In this document: one piece after another, positions 23,448-37,300 of the stretch
Layout of the letters: each line of letters starts with the position of its first letter
Position numbering within the stretch: the first letter of the stretch is position 1
Assembly: GCF_022539315.1 (NCBI RefSeq)
Contig: NC_066315.1
Coordinates: 93,197,990 to 93,261,989 of the forward strand
Source: Serinus canaria
Lineage: Eukaryota > Chordata > Aves > Passeriformes > Fringillidae
DNA: 64,000 nucleotides
Reading direction: 5' to 3'
Translations under genes and position numbers: made by a program
Notes under the pieces: generated by a model
The model's input: the letters and a program-made list of their open reading frames with translations, nothing else
Databases searched by the model: none
Told to the model about the DNA's origin: nothing

Positions 23448-26400
23448 TTTTATAACATTTCAATGTGATAATTGCTGAGATTTGTCAAAATTAACGTTCT
23501 CCCCCTTCACAAACTTTTTCTTGCTTTGATTAATCATCATTTTACAAAGGGAAATCTTTATTAGTAACTGATTCTTCAATAATTTTTTCACTTATGATCT
23601 TCCTTGAAAGCATCCTCTCCCTTTCCTTTTCTGTTCCCATGGTTGAGAATAATTCATTGTGTATTCTCTGAAAGCTGTCCAGATTTGTTATAAGTTAATC
23701 AGATGGTGTGTTGTGAGACTGCCTTTAGGCACTCAACTGTTGCTAGTCTGGAACAGGACTAGATTTCCTAACTCAGCTTCTTGAAAACCAAATTTTTCCC
23801 TTAGTTTTTTATTCAAGCAGTAGAAAAGGAATCCAAAGGACTTTTTTTATGAAAAGCTTTTTCAGATTAAAAAAACCAAACACTTTGATTAAGAAAATAT
23901 CTGTTGGCTGCCTTTGCAAGTGAATGTGAGTGAAAGAACTTGGGAGTGCATTTGCACTGCAGAATTAATTGCAAGGTCTGACTCAAGTGTTGTTCCCAAT
24001 TGTCTCCCAGTCACCTACAAAATATCTAGCTTGGAAGTCTTGCAGAGCTTCTAACTGGGCAAGCTGCCTCAATGTTGGCTATAAGCTGGGGCTCAGATGT
24101 TGTCTTCATATGGTGTTGTAGTCCACCCATGTTGCAGAAAAGAATGAATTTAAACCATGAAATTATTGAAATCCTCCAGAATCTTCTCACAGTTCTACCA
24201 TGTATCAAGGTCAATGCAAAGACCTTCCTGCAATTTTTTGGGGAAAGTCCTTGAAGCTTCAGTTCTGCAGCATGGAGAGCAGTGGAGATGCCAGATGTCT
24301 CAGAGACCTGGAAGGCATGGGGGGAACTCTCAGATTGATATGGCCTACAAAAATACCCTTAAATTTCACCCAGTCTCTGATGCTGGGGAAAACAGCAGGA
24401 ATGAGATGTCCCAGTGCTCTATTGAGCCATAGTTGTGATTTCTGCTCTGTGGGACATTTGGACCCCTGTAATTGACATCTATGGCAACTGCATTGCTCAA
24501 AAAATGTGCTTCAAGGCTATCCCAGCAGTTTCCCTCTTTAGCTGGGCTCTGAATTCCCTGACTGTAGGCAAGGACTGGAGACTTTTCAGATCTAAACAAC
24601 TGAATGGAATAGGAGACTCTGGAGAATTTGTTCTCCTGTTCTCCTGTTTTAGCAGAGGGCTATAGAAGAAGCATTTCGTGCAGCTGTGAGGAGAGGTGGA
24701 ATAAAAATCCCCTCAGTTTTTTATTGCGGGGATCATCCTCATTCAATGGCTCAACCATGGGCTTTCTAAAAGGCACCAGACAGCAGTCCAAAGGCAGAAA
24801 TAATACACGTGAGAGGAAAAGAGACACAAGGCACTGTTGTACAAAGATTCATGGATAAAAACTTGGTGATCTGAAAAGGATTAATTTAATTTTACTATGG
24901 CTAATGAGTTTTGTAGAATTTCTGATTTAGGCTGGCACTCCACATCCTTCTCTCCTAAAAAAAAAAGAAAAAAGGAAAAGAAAAATCTCAACCCTCCCAC
25001 TTTTCCCAGACAAAACAGTTCCCTAAACTGAGTAGTTCCATGCCTGTTCCATCCCTGAAGTCTAAATTCTACTAAATTAGTAAGCAAATTAAATACAGAA
25101 GCACTGGAAATACAGTGCTCTTTCTGCACTAATATTTCGATACGTGTATTGTGTTCAGGTAGTATATGTGATTTCTGATGATTCATGGTGTCAATTCAAG
25201 ACTTCCATTTCTAAATGCTGATGCCCTATTCAGTCCATATGGAAGAAATATTTCCAATTCATGAATCCCATTACAGTATTTCAGCAAACTGAAGCTCTTG
25301 ATATTAGTATAGTCTTTACATTAGATATTTATTAGGTCGTCCTCTTAGTTTTTGGAGGAGTTTGTTTTGGTTTTTACTTAATTGGGTAAATAAAGTCTCA
25401 TTCCACATAATAAATAATTTTCTTCAGTTTTATGTGATTGTATCAGACAGTAAATGTAGCTTTATCTACTGTCCTCCTGAAAAATACAAGAACATCCATC
25501 TCATAGTGAAACTGGAGCTAACAAATCTGGGGTAGGAGAGGAAGCATAGTACACAGAAAAGATGAGGCTCATTTTCTTCTGGTTTGATAGAACTGAGATT
25601 GTGGATGAGGATGGCTGAGAAGAAACACTGGCTGAGAAAATGTGAGGTTTTTGAGAAAATGTGTGAGTGCACTTTCCCTCTCATACTTCCATTACAGCAT
25701 AGTTTCCTGAAGAACATAAAAACATTGGTAATGTTGGTGACATCATTGACATCTCAGTAAATCCAGGTTCTCTTTGGGTTAGGAGAGTCTTCCTTTATTT
25801 TCAGTGAAATATAACTACTGTTTAAATACAAATACTGTGAACTATTTTGCTCATAGCATTTGGTTATTTATCTGATTATTTATTTTTCTTCATGGGCAGG
25901 AAAAGGTTAAACACCTTTGCTCTTACATGATAACAAGCACTAAGGTCTGAGTATTTAAAAATAATAGCTAACAGTAAAATGATAATTATCCTATGGAATA
26001 TCTTTGCATTTACCTGGATATAGCAAGTATTTCTTGTTTGAAAAATACTAATTTTTGCTTTCAAACGTCTCTCTTGTGGGTCTAGCTCAGTAGAACTGCC
26101 TTACCCAGTGGGGAGCCCACAGCTAGCGTTGGTAATATTGACAAGTATTATGCCAAGCCATGCCCCAACTGAGCAGTAATTTCAGAGCTACACTCTTGTG
26201 TTGCTCCTCAGTGCAGCAGCCTGCAGAGGGCATCTTGGAATGGAACTGAACAGGCCCATGGTGGATGCCAGTGAGATGGATGGGCATGGTGCAGAGAGGA
26301 TGACAGTAGAAAGCTCTTTTTCTTCAGTTTTCACATACACTCTTCCCAACTGCTATTTTTCAAAAGTTTTTTTTTTTTTTTAACTAGGGCTAATGCTTAA

Positions 26401-29400
26401 CTCAGGGCCATAATCTCAAGGTAGATGGGTGTAATGTGGATTGTATTTGTAATGTATTAATAAGAGTTAGTAAAAGTGGTTTATAAACATTTCTGAGAGA
26501 GAAAATTCTACAGCTAGACTTTATTACTAATTCACTGGTATGTAGTTACTTTTAAAGAATGGCTAGATTTCATTTGTGAACAAGTAAATACTGAAAAGGA
26601 GAAAAATTTATTTGTGTCAAGATTGTCATCTCCAAAGTAATTGTAAGCAGATGTAGAAAGTTTCACAGACTAACAGACAGGGAAATCAGTGATTTTCAAA
26701 CAAATAGGAATTTATTAATTTTACAGTGCTTTAAGAAAGGCAAAAGAAGGTATCACTGAGCTTTTCATGAAACTCTGAGCTGTGTCTTCAGCCTGCAGTA
26801 ATTTAATTCTTTTATTCAAAATTAACATAGACTGATTTTACTGTCAGTGGAACCTAATCTACTTTTTAAGCTGTTTGACTACCATTGGTAAGTACAGCTT
26901 TTAGCTGCAAAACCCTCAAAGGCTGCCTGTGTAGTAAGTGCCAGCCAGCTAATACTGTTCCATGAAGGTGGAAGTGAGCACACCAAAGAGCTTTTAGTCC
27001 ATCTGTGTAAGGAGTAACAGGGAAGCAGTAATGTGAGAACTGAAACCAATACACAGAGTATTTTTCAGTGGAATGGTGCTTATGTGGGAAAGAGCTATGG
27101 CAGAGAGGATGCAGAGGAAAACAATGAGACCAAAAATGGAACAATATGGTCAGTTAAAAGCTGTATGCATGTAAGGCAATTTGAAACGATTTTTTAAAAG
27201 GCAAATTATGATAAGGAAAGAAAGGGCAGGATTTGACTGCGATAGAGCTTGTGTTTCAGGAGGTTGCAGAGCATAAGAGTGATGTTTTCCATGACTTTGA
27301 GGCTGGGAGAGATTCAGAGAAGATGGTCTCAGCATCCTGTCACATCTCTCTTGTACAAGTTGTCTTAAGGATACTTCAGGTACCTCTGAAAAGTCCAGCT
27401 CAAGTATCCAAAGAAAACGATCTGTGGCAGAATCTCCACACCGTTGCTCTTTCATGATGTATTACTATTCAATGACAAATGTTACTTTTTGTAATTGCTG
27501 CTATATTACTGACAAATATCTGATGAAAAACAGGAGAAGCTAGAAACACAGGAACAGATAATTTTTAATCAGAAATAGTCATGAACGAAGATGCCCTCTG
27601 AAAGCAATCATAATCACTATGAAAGAGGGCATTTACAAGTTAGGTTTTTGATTAAACATCAGAGGGGTTGGTGTGTTCAACTCTTGGTTTTGCAATACCT
27701 AGCCAATACAAACTTTCTTTCATTTTTGAATTATTGTCTCCTATTCTACAATTTGTAGGAATTATATTCACCAATTTATATTAATTCTTGCTCCAGAAAA
27801 TATACACTCCTTTAAATTCATTGAATTAGCTCCTTGTTGAGCAGAGCTGAAGCAGGCAGAGTAGCTTCTACAAAACAAGGAGGATGCAGCAGAAGGGATT
27901 AAAAGAAGGTGAAAGCAGTAAAGGAAATTCAGGAAGAGATATTTTTAGGGATACCCTTTAGAGTAAAAATAAGTTCCTTCTGCTCAAGGAACAGAAATGA
28001 AACACCTGAAGTGAGCAAGGCCAGTGAGAATGGAAGACATTAGGCACTGTGGGAAGAGAATTCACATCATTGGAATGAGGCATTTACTCTCTCCTTATCC
28101 GAACAACAGAAGCAAGACAATCTGCTGTTTGTGTTGTAAAAGTGTTTGCAGTAGGAAGCGTGGTATATGCACACAGAAAGAACATCTGTTCGAGGAAGGC
28201 TCTTGCAAATATAAAGCTGCAATAATGGGGCAGAAACATCTGCACAGCTTATAGCAGGGCCACCAGTAGTGCTCCTAGGTGGGGGAGGGTATGATACATG
28301 CCATATGAAGGAGAAGGTCACAGAAAACCTCTCTAAGAATGAGGCAGTTTTTGTATATATCCGTGCAAAGGTAAGTTGCCTGTAGACAAACTGCTGTTCG
28401 GTGTTGCAGAATACTGCTGTGGAAATGCTGTAAACCCTGGAAACCACATCATAGTCCTTTCACTTAATCGTTAAAAGGACAACTTGACCCTGTTCTTATG
28501 TAGTCATAGAATGACTCAAAAATTTTAAACGAAGCCAAATCGTAAAGGTTTTCCTCTGCCCACCTGCAATATCTGCATGATTTTATGGTGTAGTTCTGTT
28601 AGCAGAACACCAAGAAATTCAGAGAGTAAGCGGAGCAAAATGAAGTGCTGACTGGCAGCTTGCTGGCAATGGTTTTGGTGCAATCCAATTGCAGGAAAAT
28701 ATGCCCAGGCATAGTTCCCTGCTATGACTACACAGCAGCTGGTACCTGAAAGACTCATTCCTGATTATTTGGGGTCTTGCTTCACTACAGACATTTCAGG
28801 GCAAATATGATTTGGGTCCCTTTGCCTCAGTTCCTTTTCATTGCAAATACAGTTCACATGCCTGAATAGAGTAGCTTTGCTTGTGTATGGAATTTATAAT
28901 GAGAGAAAGGAAGGAAATCTACAGCTCATGCACAGTGCACAGCCTTCAAAGGATGGTGTTTGGCAGCATCATGGCTGTATCTTACCAAGGCACTCTTACA
29001 TGCTTCACACGAAGCAGACTATCCCTCTGCTCCTTTACAACTCTCCTCCTTCAGACTTTGCGACTTCAAAGCTGGTCCAGAAAATTTCACAAGAATTTTA
29101 CAATTTTGATTACCTCACTACTGGACTCAAGCAATTTGGAGCTCAGGTATACATAAATGCATAGCTTTATCTCCAGACAATGACCCCTTTACCAGTGTCT
29201 AGGGCTTGAAGTGCAAGTTTTGAAAATTTTAACTTGCATATAGATAAATGAGCAGATATGAAACCACGAAATACCTGCGAACATGGTATCTTGAATGGCT
29301 ACTTCTTGGCATTTCAGTACCTCAAGTGGAGTTCTTTTCCATGTGCAGTGTAAGGGGTAAGAGAGTGCATCTGATGATTAGGCTGTGTTGAGCAGCCACT

Positions 29401-29702
29401 TTTATAGCAAAAGCCTGTTGCTGGCAATGGGAATGTATTTGACAAGTTCAGCAGGTGATGGTTGAAGACTTTGGCTTGTGTTAAGCTTAAAGGATGATTT
29501 TTAGAACACGCAAACTGCTGGATATCCCAATGTTTGCAGACAGACAAAATTTTCATTCATTTTTTCCTGTTCTTTAATGTTTTGCAAAAACAGTTAACAA
29601 GTACTGTTCTCAGAAATGTGAGCAGTTACCTAATTAGGTACAAAATATGAGTGTATTTTGTTGTACTGGAATTAGCAGGAGTAACAGATAAATACAATTT
29701 GT
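23448..29702. other. Unique non-coding sequence
   Basis: About 6.3 kb without an identifiable gene or repeat. Overlapping short frames on both strands at 24.0-24.9 kb and 27.1-27.5 kb have no protein-family signature. At about 28216-28370 a plus-strand frame is open for some 50 codons and ends at a good splice-donor match (GCAAAG followed by GTAAGT at 28371). It is discussed as a weak lead only. Confidence 0.5.
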
Positions 29703-29815
29703 AAAACAAGACAAAGATTATTATGTGTAACACAACCTAGAGGAGAAATCCAAGTGCCAAGACTAGGCTCCACTTTCCCATGACTCCAGGGTAGTCATGG
29801 AAAGAGTGATGCCTC
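29703..29815 (+). repeat. Unidentified dispersed repeat, copy A
   Basis: A 113-bp segment beginning 'aaaacaagacaaagatta' and ending 'gagtgatgcctc' recurs at 32713-32827. By eye the two copies agree at roughly 90 percent of positions, with about ten mismatches and one or two small gaps. Flanking sequences are unrelated. I do not recognise a CR1 or LTR signature; it may be part of an unrecognised transposon or a local duplication. Confidence 0.9.
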
Positions 29816-32712
29816 AAGTACAAAAGATGAATTTGGGAGCTCTGTGAGAGCCCATGTCTCTTCTGTGGCCATATATGGCACCAATCCTGCCAGCTTCACT
29901 ATTTGGCTGGTATGAATCCTCTCCCTTTCCTGAACTGGTAAAATCCTACTTCAGAAAACTTATTTGGCACTTTTATCTTTTTGTGTATTCCTCTTTAAGC
30001 ATCTGAGTAACTCCAGGCAGGTTGAAAGACACTACGTGTATCTAAAGGCAGTAGCATACTTCAGTGTTTGAAAAAAATACATGGGGAAAAAAGCTCTTCT
30101 GCCTTCTAAGCTTAAACATGATGACTGGTTTTTTGCTTTGCTTTGATTTGGGTTTTTTTGTAGTAGACATCAAGCAGTTAAAATAAAGGTATTATTTCCA
30201 TTTCAGCATATTCCTCATTATTGTTTTAAAAAAACCCTTGTCCTTATCCTTGTGAAACATATGCTTGGCTCCACTGGTTCTGGAGAGTGTGTAAATGATA
30301 CTCACCTTGGGAGAAAACAACTTGACCTTGAAATCAGATACCCTTTCCAGAACAACCATGTGCTTTCTGGCTCTGGAACACTGCATTGCATCATGCTTCG
30401 CAGAAGAATTGTTATAAAGGTGATGGTAAGCAAATCTAAAACACTTCGTGAAAAATGCCTTTTGGTGGGGAGGGGAGCTGTCTAATTTTTTTCATCAGGA
30501 TGACCACACATGTGGTAAAAAATCCAGATGGAAAAGAGAGTGAAAGACTTTGTCATGTGGAAAATATATCTTTAACAGGGGCCGTGTATGAGAGGAAGAG
30601 GTTTGGTCCCAGTTGTCCATGTTGCTGTATGTTAGAAGGATGCCAAGCTTCCACATCATTTTGGAGTAAAAATCACCCTACTTTTTCTCCTGAGGAATGA
30701 GAAATGTTTTGGATTTTCTGCACTACAGAAAAGAGAAAAATCTGAAAATCTCACAACATGTCACTAGACAGAAAAACAATTTCCTTCCTAATTCTAATGA
30801 CTTACCATTTTTCACAGAAAATAATGCCGGTAACATGTTAGGGTTTTCAAATAAGATGGAAAAGAGTAGTTTCATCACTGATGTTATGGTGTAGGTAGAA
30901 GAGGACTTTAAAGCTGAAAAATATCAGCCCTCAGGTCAGAAGGGGATTTTTCCCTGATCTTCCTTTTCATTCATTTTTACATGGCATTTATCTCCAGCCA
31001 TAGAAAAGGTTATTACTGGGCTTCTAGATACTGGCCATATAAAAATGGCAATATTAAGCAGTGTCAGGTGAGGTAGGGAGGAGCAATGACTGTGGTATTT
31101 CTCTAGATGCTTTTGGCTGCAGTGCCGTCATGTTGTTCTGTGCAGGCAGAAGTGGAGGAATGGCATGCTGAAAGGAGCAGTGCAGACACACTGGATATAG
31201 CCAGGCCAATTAACACCACTCATCACAGAGGCCATTAGCTTCTGGTAAAGAAACGTTAACCCCACAGATCTATTATTGCCTCCAGTGTCCTGCAGAGGGG
31301 GGTGAGGGTGAACATGTAGCTACTGGGGATCTCATGGCAAATATAAAGAGCTGCCAGTGGTCAAATAATGTGCTCCTAGAAAAAGGCATGGTCCATTATC
31401 CCTGCTGAAAACAGAGTGACAAATTACTGTAAAAGTACTGTACTGCAGCTGAAAGAAGCCAATAATTTCATGAATTTTACAGGTACAGCCAACCATAACA
31501 GTATGTTCTAGTACTACCCTCTGCATGCTACAGTGCTTTACACTATAGTTCTTTTTACAGGGCTCACAATATAACCCTGTCCTTTCTTAGAAACATCCCT
31601 CAAGTCAGGATACTGAGAAAGTACATCTGCTTTACCCTGGTAGACAAATAACACTAGGTTTAAGAGACTGTGCTATAACTTGCATGCTTATTACCAATAT
31701 CCAGTTCTGATTTCATCTCTGTTGATCTTATTTTGGTGTTCATCTGGCAAATAAGAAAGATGTTACTACTGATTTGTACTAGAATTGAGCCTCAAATATC
31801 TTCTGTGATGATTAATCTCTTCAGGGTGTTTCCTGCATCTCATCTGCAGTCTGACCAGCTCATGCTGCTTCTTGAGTACTGGTATGATGTTCAGTACACT
31901 GGGTGTGAACATATGCCTTACCCAAAATATAATAATAACCTTGAAAATGCAATAATATCTGGAGTTGAATGCCAAATGCATTTGGAAGTGCACAGATGCA
32001 CTGGAAAAGGGAAGTGAAAAGAAGGGAGATACCTGGGAAACTTTATGAAACAGCATAGGCAGGAGGTGCAGTACTTGATGTGCTCCAGTTTTGGATGTCG
32101 GAAACATTGGATTCACAATGATGGTCAAATGAGAGAAAAAACAGCAGGCAAAAGCCAGTTCAATCAAAAACCTTGATGCTGCTTTTACTTAAATAAAGTG
32201 TTTGCTGCTTCAATACAGATCACCTCTAGAAAGTCCTTCGTCAGTGAGAAGAAATTTAGCAATAAGAGCAGTTTGTAATCTGTAATTCCTATTTGTAAAA
32301 AACATATTTGCTGAAGAATGAAGTCCTTTTCTATAGGGAACCTAGGTAGGAGGGGATAATTTTTTGCTCTTAACTTACCTGAGGTGATTCTTTTGAAACT
32401 AGCTAGCTTTGTTTGTGCTTTTTCTGGGATTTTTAGATAGAAAACCTTAAGAACTGTGCAGTTGGTTTATAAATATTTTGAAAAGTAAAAGATTAAATGA
32501 TTGATTGGTGTCAACAATATCCACATAGCAGTGTAAATACAGTCTGTGATTTTTCTGTATAGCATCTTCTGAACTTGGGATCTTTATATTTCACAAATAC
32601 TGATTCTGATTTCTGTCTGCCTGAAAGGCTTTATTCATGATATGAAGGGAAAAATATAAGTTTAAAAAAAAGTATACAAGTGCAAATCAGACTTGTCCCA
32701 TTGACCTGTGTT
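29816..32712. other. Unique non-coding sequence between the two repeat copies
   Basis: About 2.9 kb with no gene or known transposon recognised. If the two repeat copies are ends of a single element, this would be its interior, but I see no coding frame of retroviral or transposase type in it. Confidence 0.5.
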
Positions 32713-32827
32713 AAAACAAGACAAAGATTATTTTGTGCAACACAACCTAGATGAGAAATCCAAGTGCCAAGACTAGGCTCGACTTTTCCACAACTCCCAG
32801 GTTAAGTCATGGGAAGAGTGATGCCTC
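32713..32827 (+). repeat. Unidentified dispersed repeat, copy B
   Basis: A 115-bp direct-orientation copy of the 29703-29815 segment. The longest identical stretch ('gagaaatccaagtgccaagactaggctc' region) covers nearly 30 bp. It diverges just after 'gatgcctc', as copy A does. Confidence 0.9.
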
Positions 32828-34294
32828 CAGTTATCACTCCCTTTTTTGCAAAGCAAACTCTTGAACAAAGGCAATGCAGAAGACATTGATAGCACAGTAG
32901 AGAGCACAAACAGTTTTCTTCCAGTCCAACTAATTTTTTACCCAACCACAATTAATTGCCTGTTGCCAGTGGTGGTTCTGAGGCCACAGAAATGTGTCCA
33001 TGTTAGGACTGGGTTTGATCATTCTAATACAGTGGTTATTAAATGATGTCTCTCTGCTCCAGTCTGTCCTATGGCTGGGATAATTCTTAACTCTGTGTTT
33101 TGTTTACTGGTTGCATTTTTGATGACAGCAGTTTTTATAATTCTTTGATTTATCATCATTAGAGGAGAAAGCAGGCTATAACATTGACTGCTAGTATCAA
33201 CACAGAGAGACGGGACAGGACTGTAATTGTTGGAATTGTCATTCAGATGTGTGTGACTTGATCCAATAAACGTAGGTTTCTGGCACCTTTTTGAGTGATG
33301 CTTTTACAACAGACTGCTGCTTGAGCTTGTCTTGCAAGGATTCCCAGCACCAGGAAAAGCTACTGCTTTCAGGTTCTCCCCCTTCTCTCTCTTTCCTAAA
33401 GGGAAAGTCTGTACAGCTCTCTCATATGATCAGGTGGATTTAATACTACAAAATAGAAAAAGAAGGGACTACCTCTTTTCTTCTGCCACATCTTTAACTG
33501 CTACTAATATATCAGACAGCTAGGACATAAAAAACTCAAGAAACGTAAGTAAAAAAGCCCAAAGTAGGCATCCATGTTGCTCTTTTACCTTTATGGCACT
33601 GGCAAATTTTCCAGTATCAGACAAAGAGTACACAAATAGCAGAAAAATGCAGACAGGCTAAAATGCAAACTTTCAGGAGTTGGCTAAAGAACAATGCTCT
33701 TTCTGTCCTGAGAGATGGAGTAATCCAGTAAAATCTTACCAGTGGTTCAAAGCATGAAACAGAGTCAAGGATGTAAAAAGACTCTCAGTGGATTAAACCA
33801 AATCCACAATGGCAGCCAAGCATACCAGCTATAAATGTTCTCACTGAGCCTGAGGACACGGATGCTCTCAGAGTCTCAAGTGATAAAGCACTTATATATT
33901 TGGCTTTGGGCCAAAAGATTTGGAGATCTGAGGCAAAACTGATCACTTTAGGAGAGAGTCTGCTATGGGTAATTAAAGGCAGATTATTGGATTAAGATTT
34001 GATGTAAATTTGAAGTCCTTCCTTTTCTTTCCAGATTTATTTTATTTTTCTTGTCTTCTTTGTCTCTGGGTAACTGTAATTGAATGCGTCTTTAAACTGT
34101 AAATTGTAATTTTGCTGTCAGCAGTGGAGCTTTAATTTCAGATGTTTATTAGAAAATTTCTCTGTGAGCCTCTGAGTTTTGTTAGCTGGAGGGACTTGAA
34201 TCAATTGTATAGCCTCCCCCACAAAGTTGTGGACAGTTTATCATGTTTTGGTGCTTTGAATGCTTTATTTGCTAGTGTGAGAAGAAGAGATAAT
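32828..34294. other. Unique non-coding sequence
   Basis: No gene or repeat recognised over about 1.5 kb. Confidence 0.5.
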
Positions 34295-34382
34295 CTCTGT
34301 CCCAACCTATGTCCCCTCTTCTTCACTGTAGTTGTGTTCTCTGTCCCAACCTCTGTCCCCTCTTCTTCACTGTAGTAATGTT
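34295..34382 (+). repeat. 44-bp tandem duplication, two copies
   Basis: The unit 'ctctgtcccaacctatgtcc' followed by 'cctcttcttcactgtagttg' and 'tgtt' (34295-34338) is repeated immediately at 34339-34382 with three mismatches. It is a local tandem duplication in direct orientation. Each unit contains a pyrimidine-rich run ending in 'cactgtag', so each carries a splice-acceptor-like stretch, probably by chance. Confidence 0.95.
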
Positions 34383-37300
34383 CTTCTGCACATATTTGTT
34401 TTTAGACAAAAGGATAGAGTCCCATCAAGGTTCCCTGTCTGGGAATGTGGCTCTGGCCCACATTTATGGCCATGGAGAGTCCGCTGTGATATTCTCTTCA
34501 GAACTGTGGCTAGAAGGGAAGGTTTCCTCTTATGTAGATGAACAAAGACATCTCTAGTCAGCAGTGCTGCTCCCATGAGTTGCTACTGAAAAATATGGCA
34601 AGAGTAAATGAGTGCAGAAAAATGAAGGAGAAGCAGTCGCAGAGAGAAGTCAGTTTAATTTATGAGCCTCCATTGCTTCTTCAAAGGAAATATATACCCT
34701 CTTGCACACAAAAAAAAAAAAAATAAAAATAAGGGGATGGAGGATAAAAGCAGCAGCTGAGGATTCTTGGAGTGCAGGAGAATCCTCAGCTGCCATGGAA
34801 ATAATGAGGATGGCACCAGCTGTTCCCAGTCAGTCCCACACACTTTGGGGGCACTGTTGAAAGCCAGATGGTGCACACTGCTCAGGTGATGCTGTTGGTG
34901 AGGTATAAATGGTATGTGCTCAAACCACTAAGAAAAGGTTTAAAATGTGTTTAAAGATCATCATGGCAATGTGGAACATCTTTTCTGCTTCAGTCAGTTA
35001 TGTTTTATAAAACATGGTCTGGCATCATGAATGTGTGTCTGTGGTGAGTAACTGAACAATCTCACAGTTTCATCTGTGCCTTTTCCTCCTGTTCTCTACC
35101 CACTGCTCTGTGATTTCATTGCTCCATGTCCAGGGTGCTAGTAGGCTCTTTGGTAACTGGGTTTTGTGTCTGTAATGTCAGGTGACTCATATATTTTTAC
35201 ATCAATAATCTGAAAAGAAACAGTAAATGAATGGAGAGGCTGGATGGAACCATGTCACCACTAAACCCTTTTTGGGGGATTAGACCTTTCTTTCTGAACT
35301 TGTTTGAGAAAACATTGCATGATGTGTTTTATTCTTGTCAAAGATGGATAGTTTAGGAAGTTTTTATTTTTCTAATCCTCTCTCACAGTGCACCACAGGT
35401 TTTTATTTTGTAATGTCGCTCTATCTTGTGGAGTCGTGTTGCTTAAATAGCTGTAGTTACTCAAGCAACAACAAAGCTGTGTGTCTGCAGAGTGTACCTC
35501 TGCCCCTTTACCCATTGTGCTGCCTGCAAGAGACAGCAGAACCAAGCAAGCCTTTCATATCTGCCTGAAGAATGGGGCCTACTTAGACGCTGTGCTGCAA
35601 CATCTTAGTTATATGATGGCATTATGTCGCTGTCAGTCATTCCGTGCAGAGCTCTTACATTGCTCACTCTCACTCTCTCAGTCCTCCTTGCTTCACTCTA
35701 ATTGAACCCCTTATAATTAAGATAAATTCTGAGCAATCAAACCTGGAATGTGGATGAACAGTCCCTTGTGCAATCCCAAAAGTTCAGCTTTAGGAGGTTA
35801 CTTCACTACGCTGTAAATCATTATCCCAGTTTAACTACGGCATGTGGGACTGAGAGTTCTTGGAAAAGCTTCCTACCGCAACTTCATTTATGAAGATAAC
35901 TCAGTAGGAAAGGTCCTCTATTTACAACTGCGTGATTTTATAGGGCAAACTGGATTCTTTAATGTTAGCACCTTAGCAATCAGTGAGAGACAGTCCAGTG
36001 CATGGACCCTACAGCTCATTACCAGAAAATGAGGTGTGACTCCTGAAGATGGATTTCCAGTATCTGTTAGTCACACCAGCATTTCAAGATAGAGGGGGAC
36101 ACACAGCTTATTTTACTTAGCTTGATGTACAGCCCTCTACTGATGAGTAACAAGGCTGTGATGCAGAGGTGCTCTGAGTCAGAAAATACTCAATGTATGA
36201 TGGGGAGAAAAATGAAACAAAGGAGCTTTCAGAAAGACTAATAAAAAAAATGAGAATACTCTAATTCTCATAAAAAAGACGAGAAACACTCATGAGATTT
36301 GAATGGTCATGAAACCAGAGGTGTTTGGACCAGGACAGTGGTCGCAGCTTCAGACAGTTCCCAAAGCCTGCCCAGAGCAGAGGACAGATGAAAGAATAGT
36401 GTTGTTTCCTACAGGATTCAACAGGGTTCTGCATTCTTTGGTTCTTTCCAATCAATATTCATTTATGAGGCTTTTCTATTGTTGGACTTGTACCTTTTGT
36501 AGTGTTTTGTGACCTTAGATCCTAGACCCCTCTGACTGTTCAGATCATTTTTCAGACTTACTTCCAGTTTATATTTTTGGGAATATTTTGTGCTTAGCTC
36601 GATCCTGATTTGGTGTTGCAAAACAACTGATAATTTCTCAGATATTCCCTAGTTTAGGCATAACTTAACTGGGCTGTGTTTTGAGTGAGTCTAGACCATT
36701 TCTAGGTTTATATGAAAACCCTATCAGATGATTTGGTGCATATTCAGGAAGCTGTAATGAACATCAGCTGGCCCTAATTGTGACAGCTGCCTGAGGGGAG
36801 ACTTAGGAGGGGCTCAGAGACTGGGGTATCTCAATGTTTATGGCTGCGTCTAAGACTGCTCTTCAGAAACAATTTATGAAGTCACATACTGACTTTGACT
36901 ATGCAAGTAGAACTGCAATGTGAAAGAATGGATGGGTTTTTTTCCTTTTCAAATCATCTGGGGTTTGAATTTGTTTATTAGGATGCCTTGCAGTTATGGT
37001 CTCTTGAAGGAGTAGAGCATCACAAATACCATGTGAAATGTTCACAGACATCTTGTATACCATGACGGTTTGAGGGGAAGGACCAAATATGTTTTTACCT
37101 CCATGTTTGCTATCTTGACCTTTCACTCATGGATAAAGCTTTAAATTTCATGATAAAACAGCTAAGTCGTACAAAGATGTGCTTGACACAGTGGTTTAAA
37201 GACCAGATAGAAAAGCAAATTTCAAATCCAAAGGAAGCATGAAGATGGCTTGTTCCAACAGTCAAAACTGATTAGGGAAAGAGATAAGCTTTTCTCAGGT

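Noticed and set aside
28067..28447. 126-codon minus-strand open frame
   Set aside because: Cys/Ser/Tyr-rich chance composition without motif; the opposite strand gives an equally plausible short frame.
31766..32167. 133-codon minus-strand open frame between the two unidentified repeat copies
   Set aside because: Considered as a possible transposase or polymerase remnant, but no catalytic motif or family-like block is visible.
34753..34793. The hairpin as a microRNA gene
   Set aside because: The stem is only 15 bp and pairing does not extend outward, so it does not meet usual precursor dimensions. It is kept as a structural feature only.
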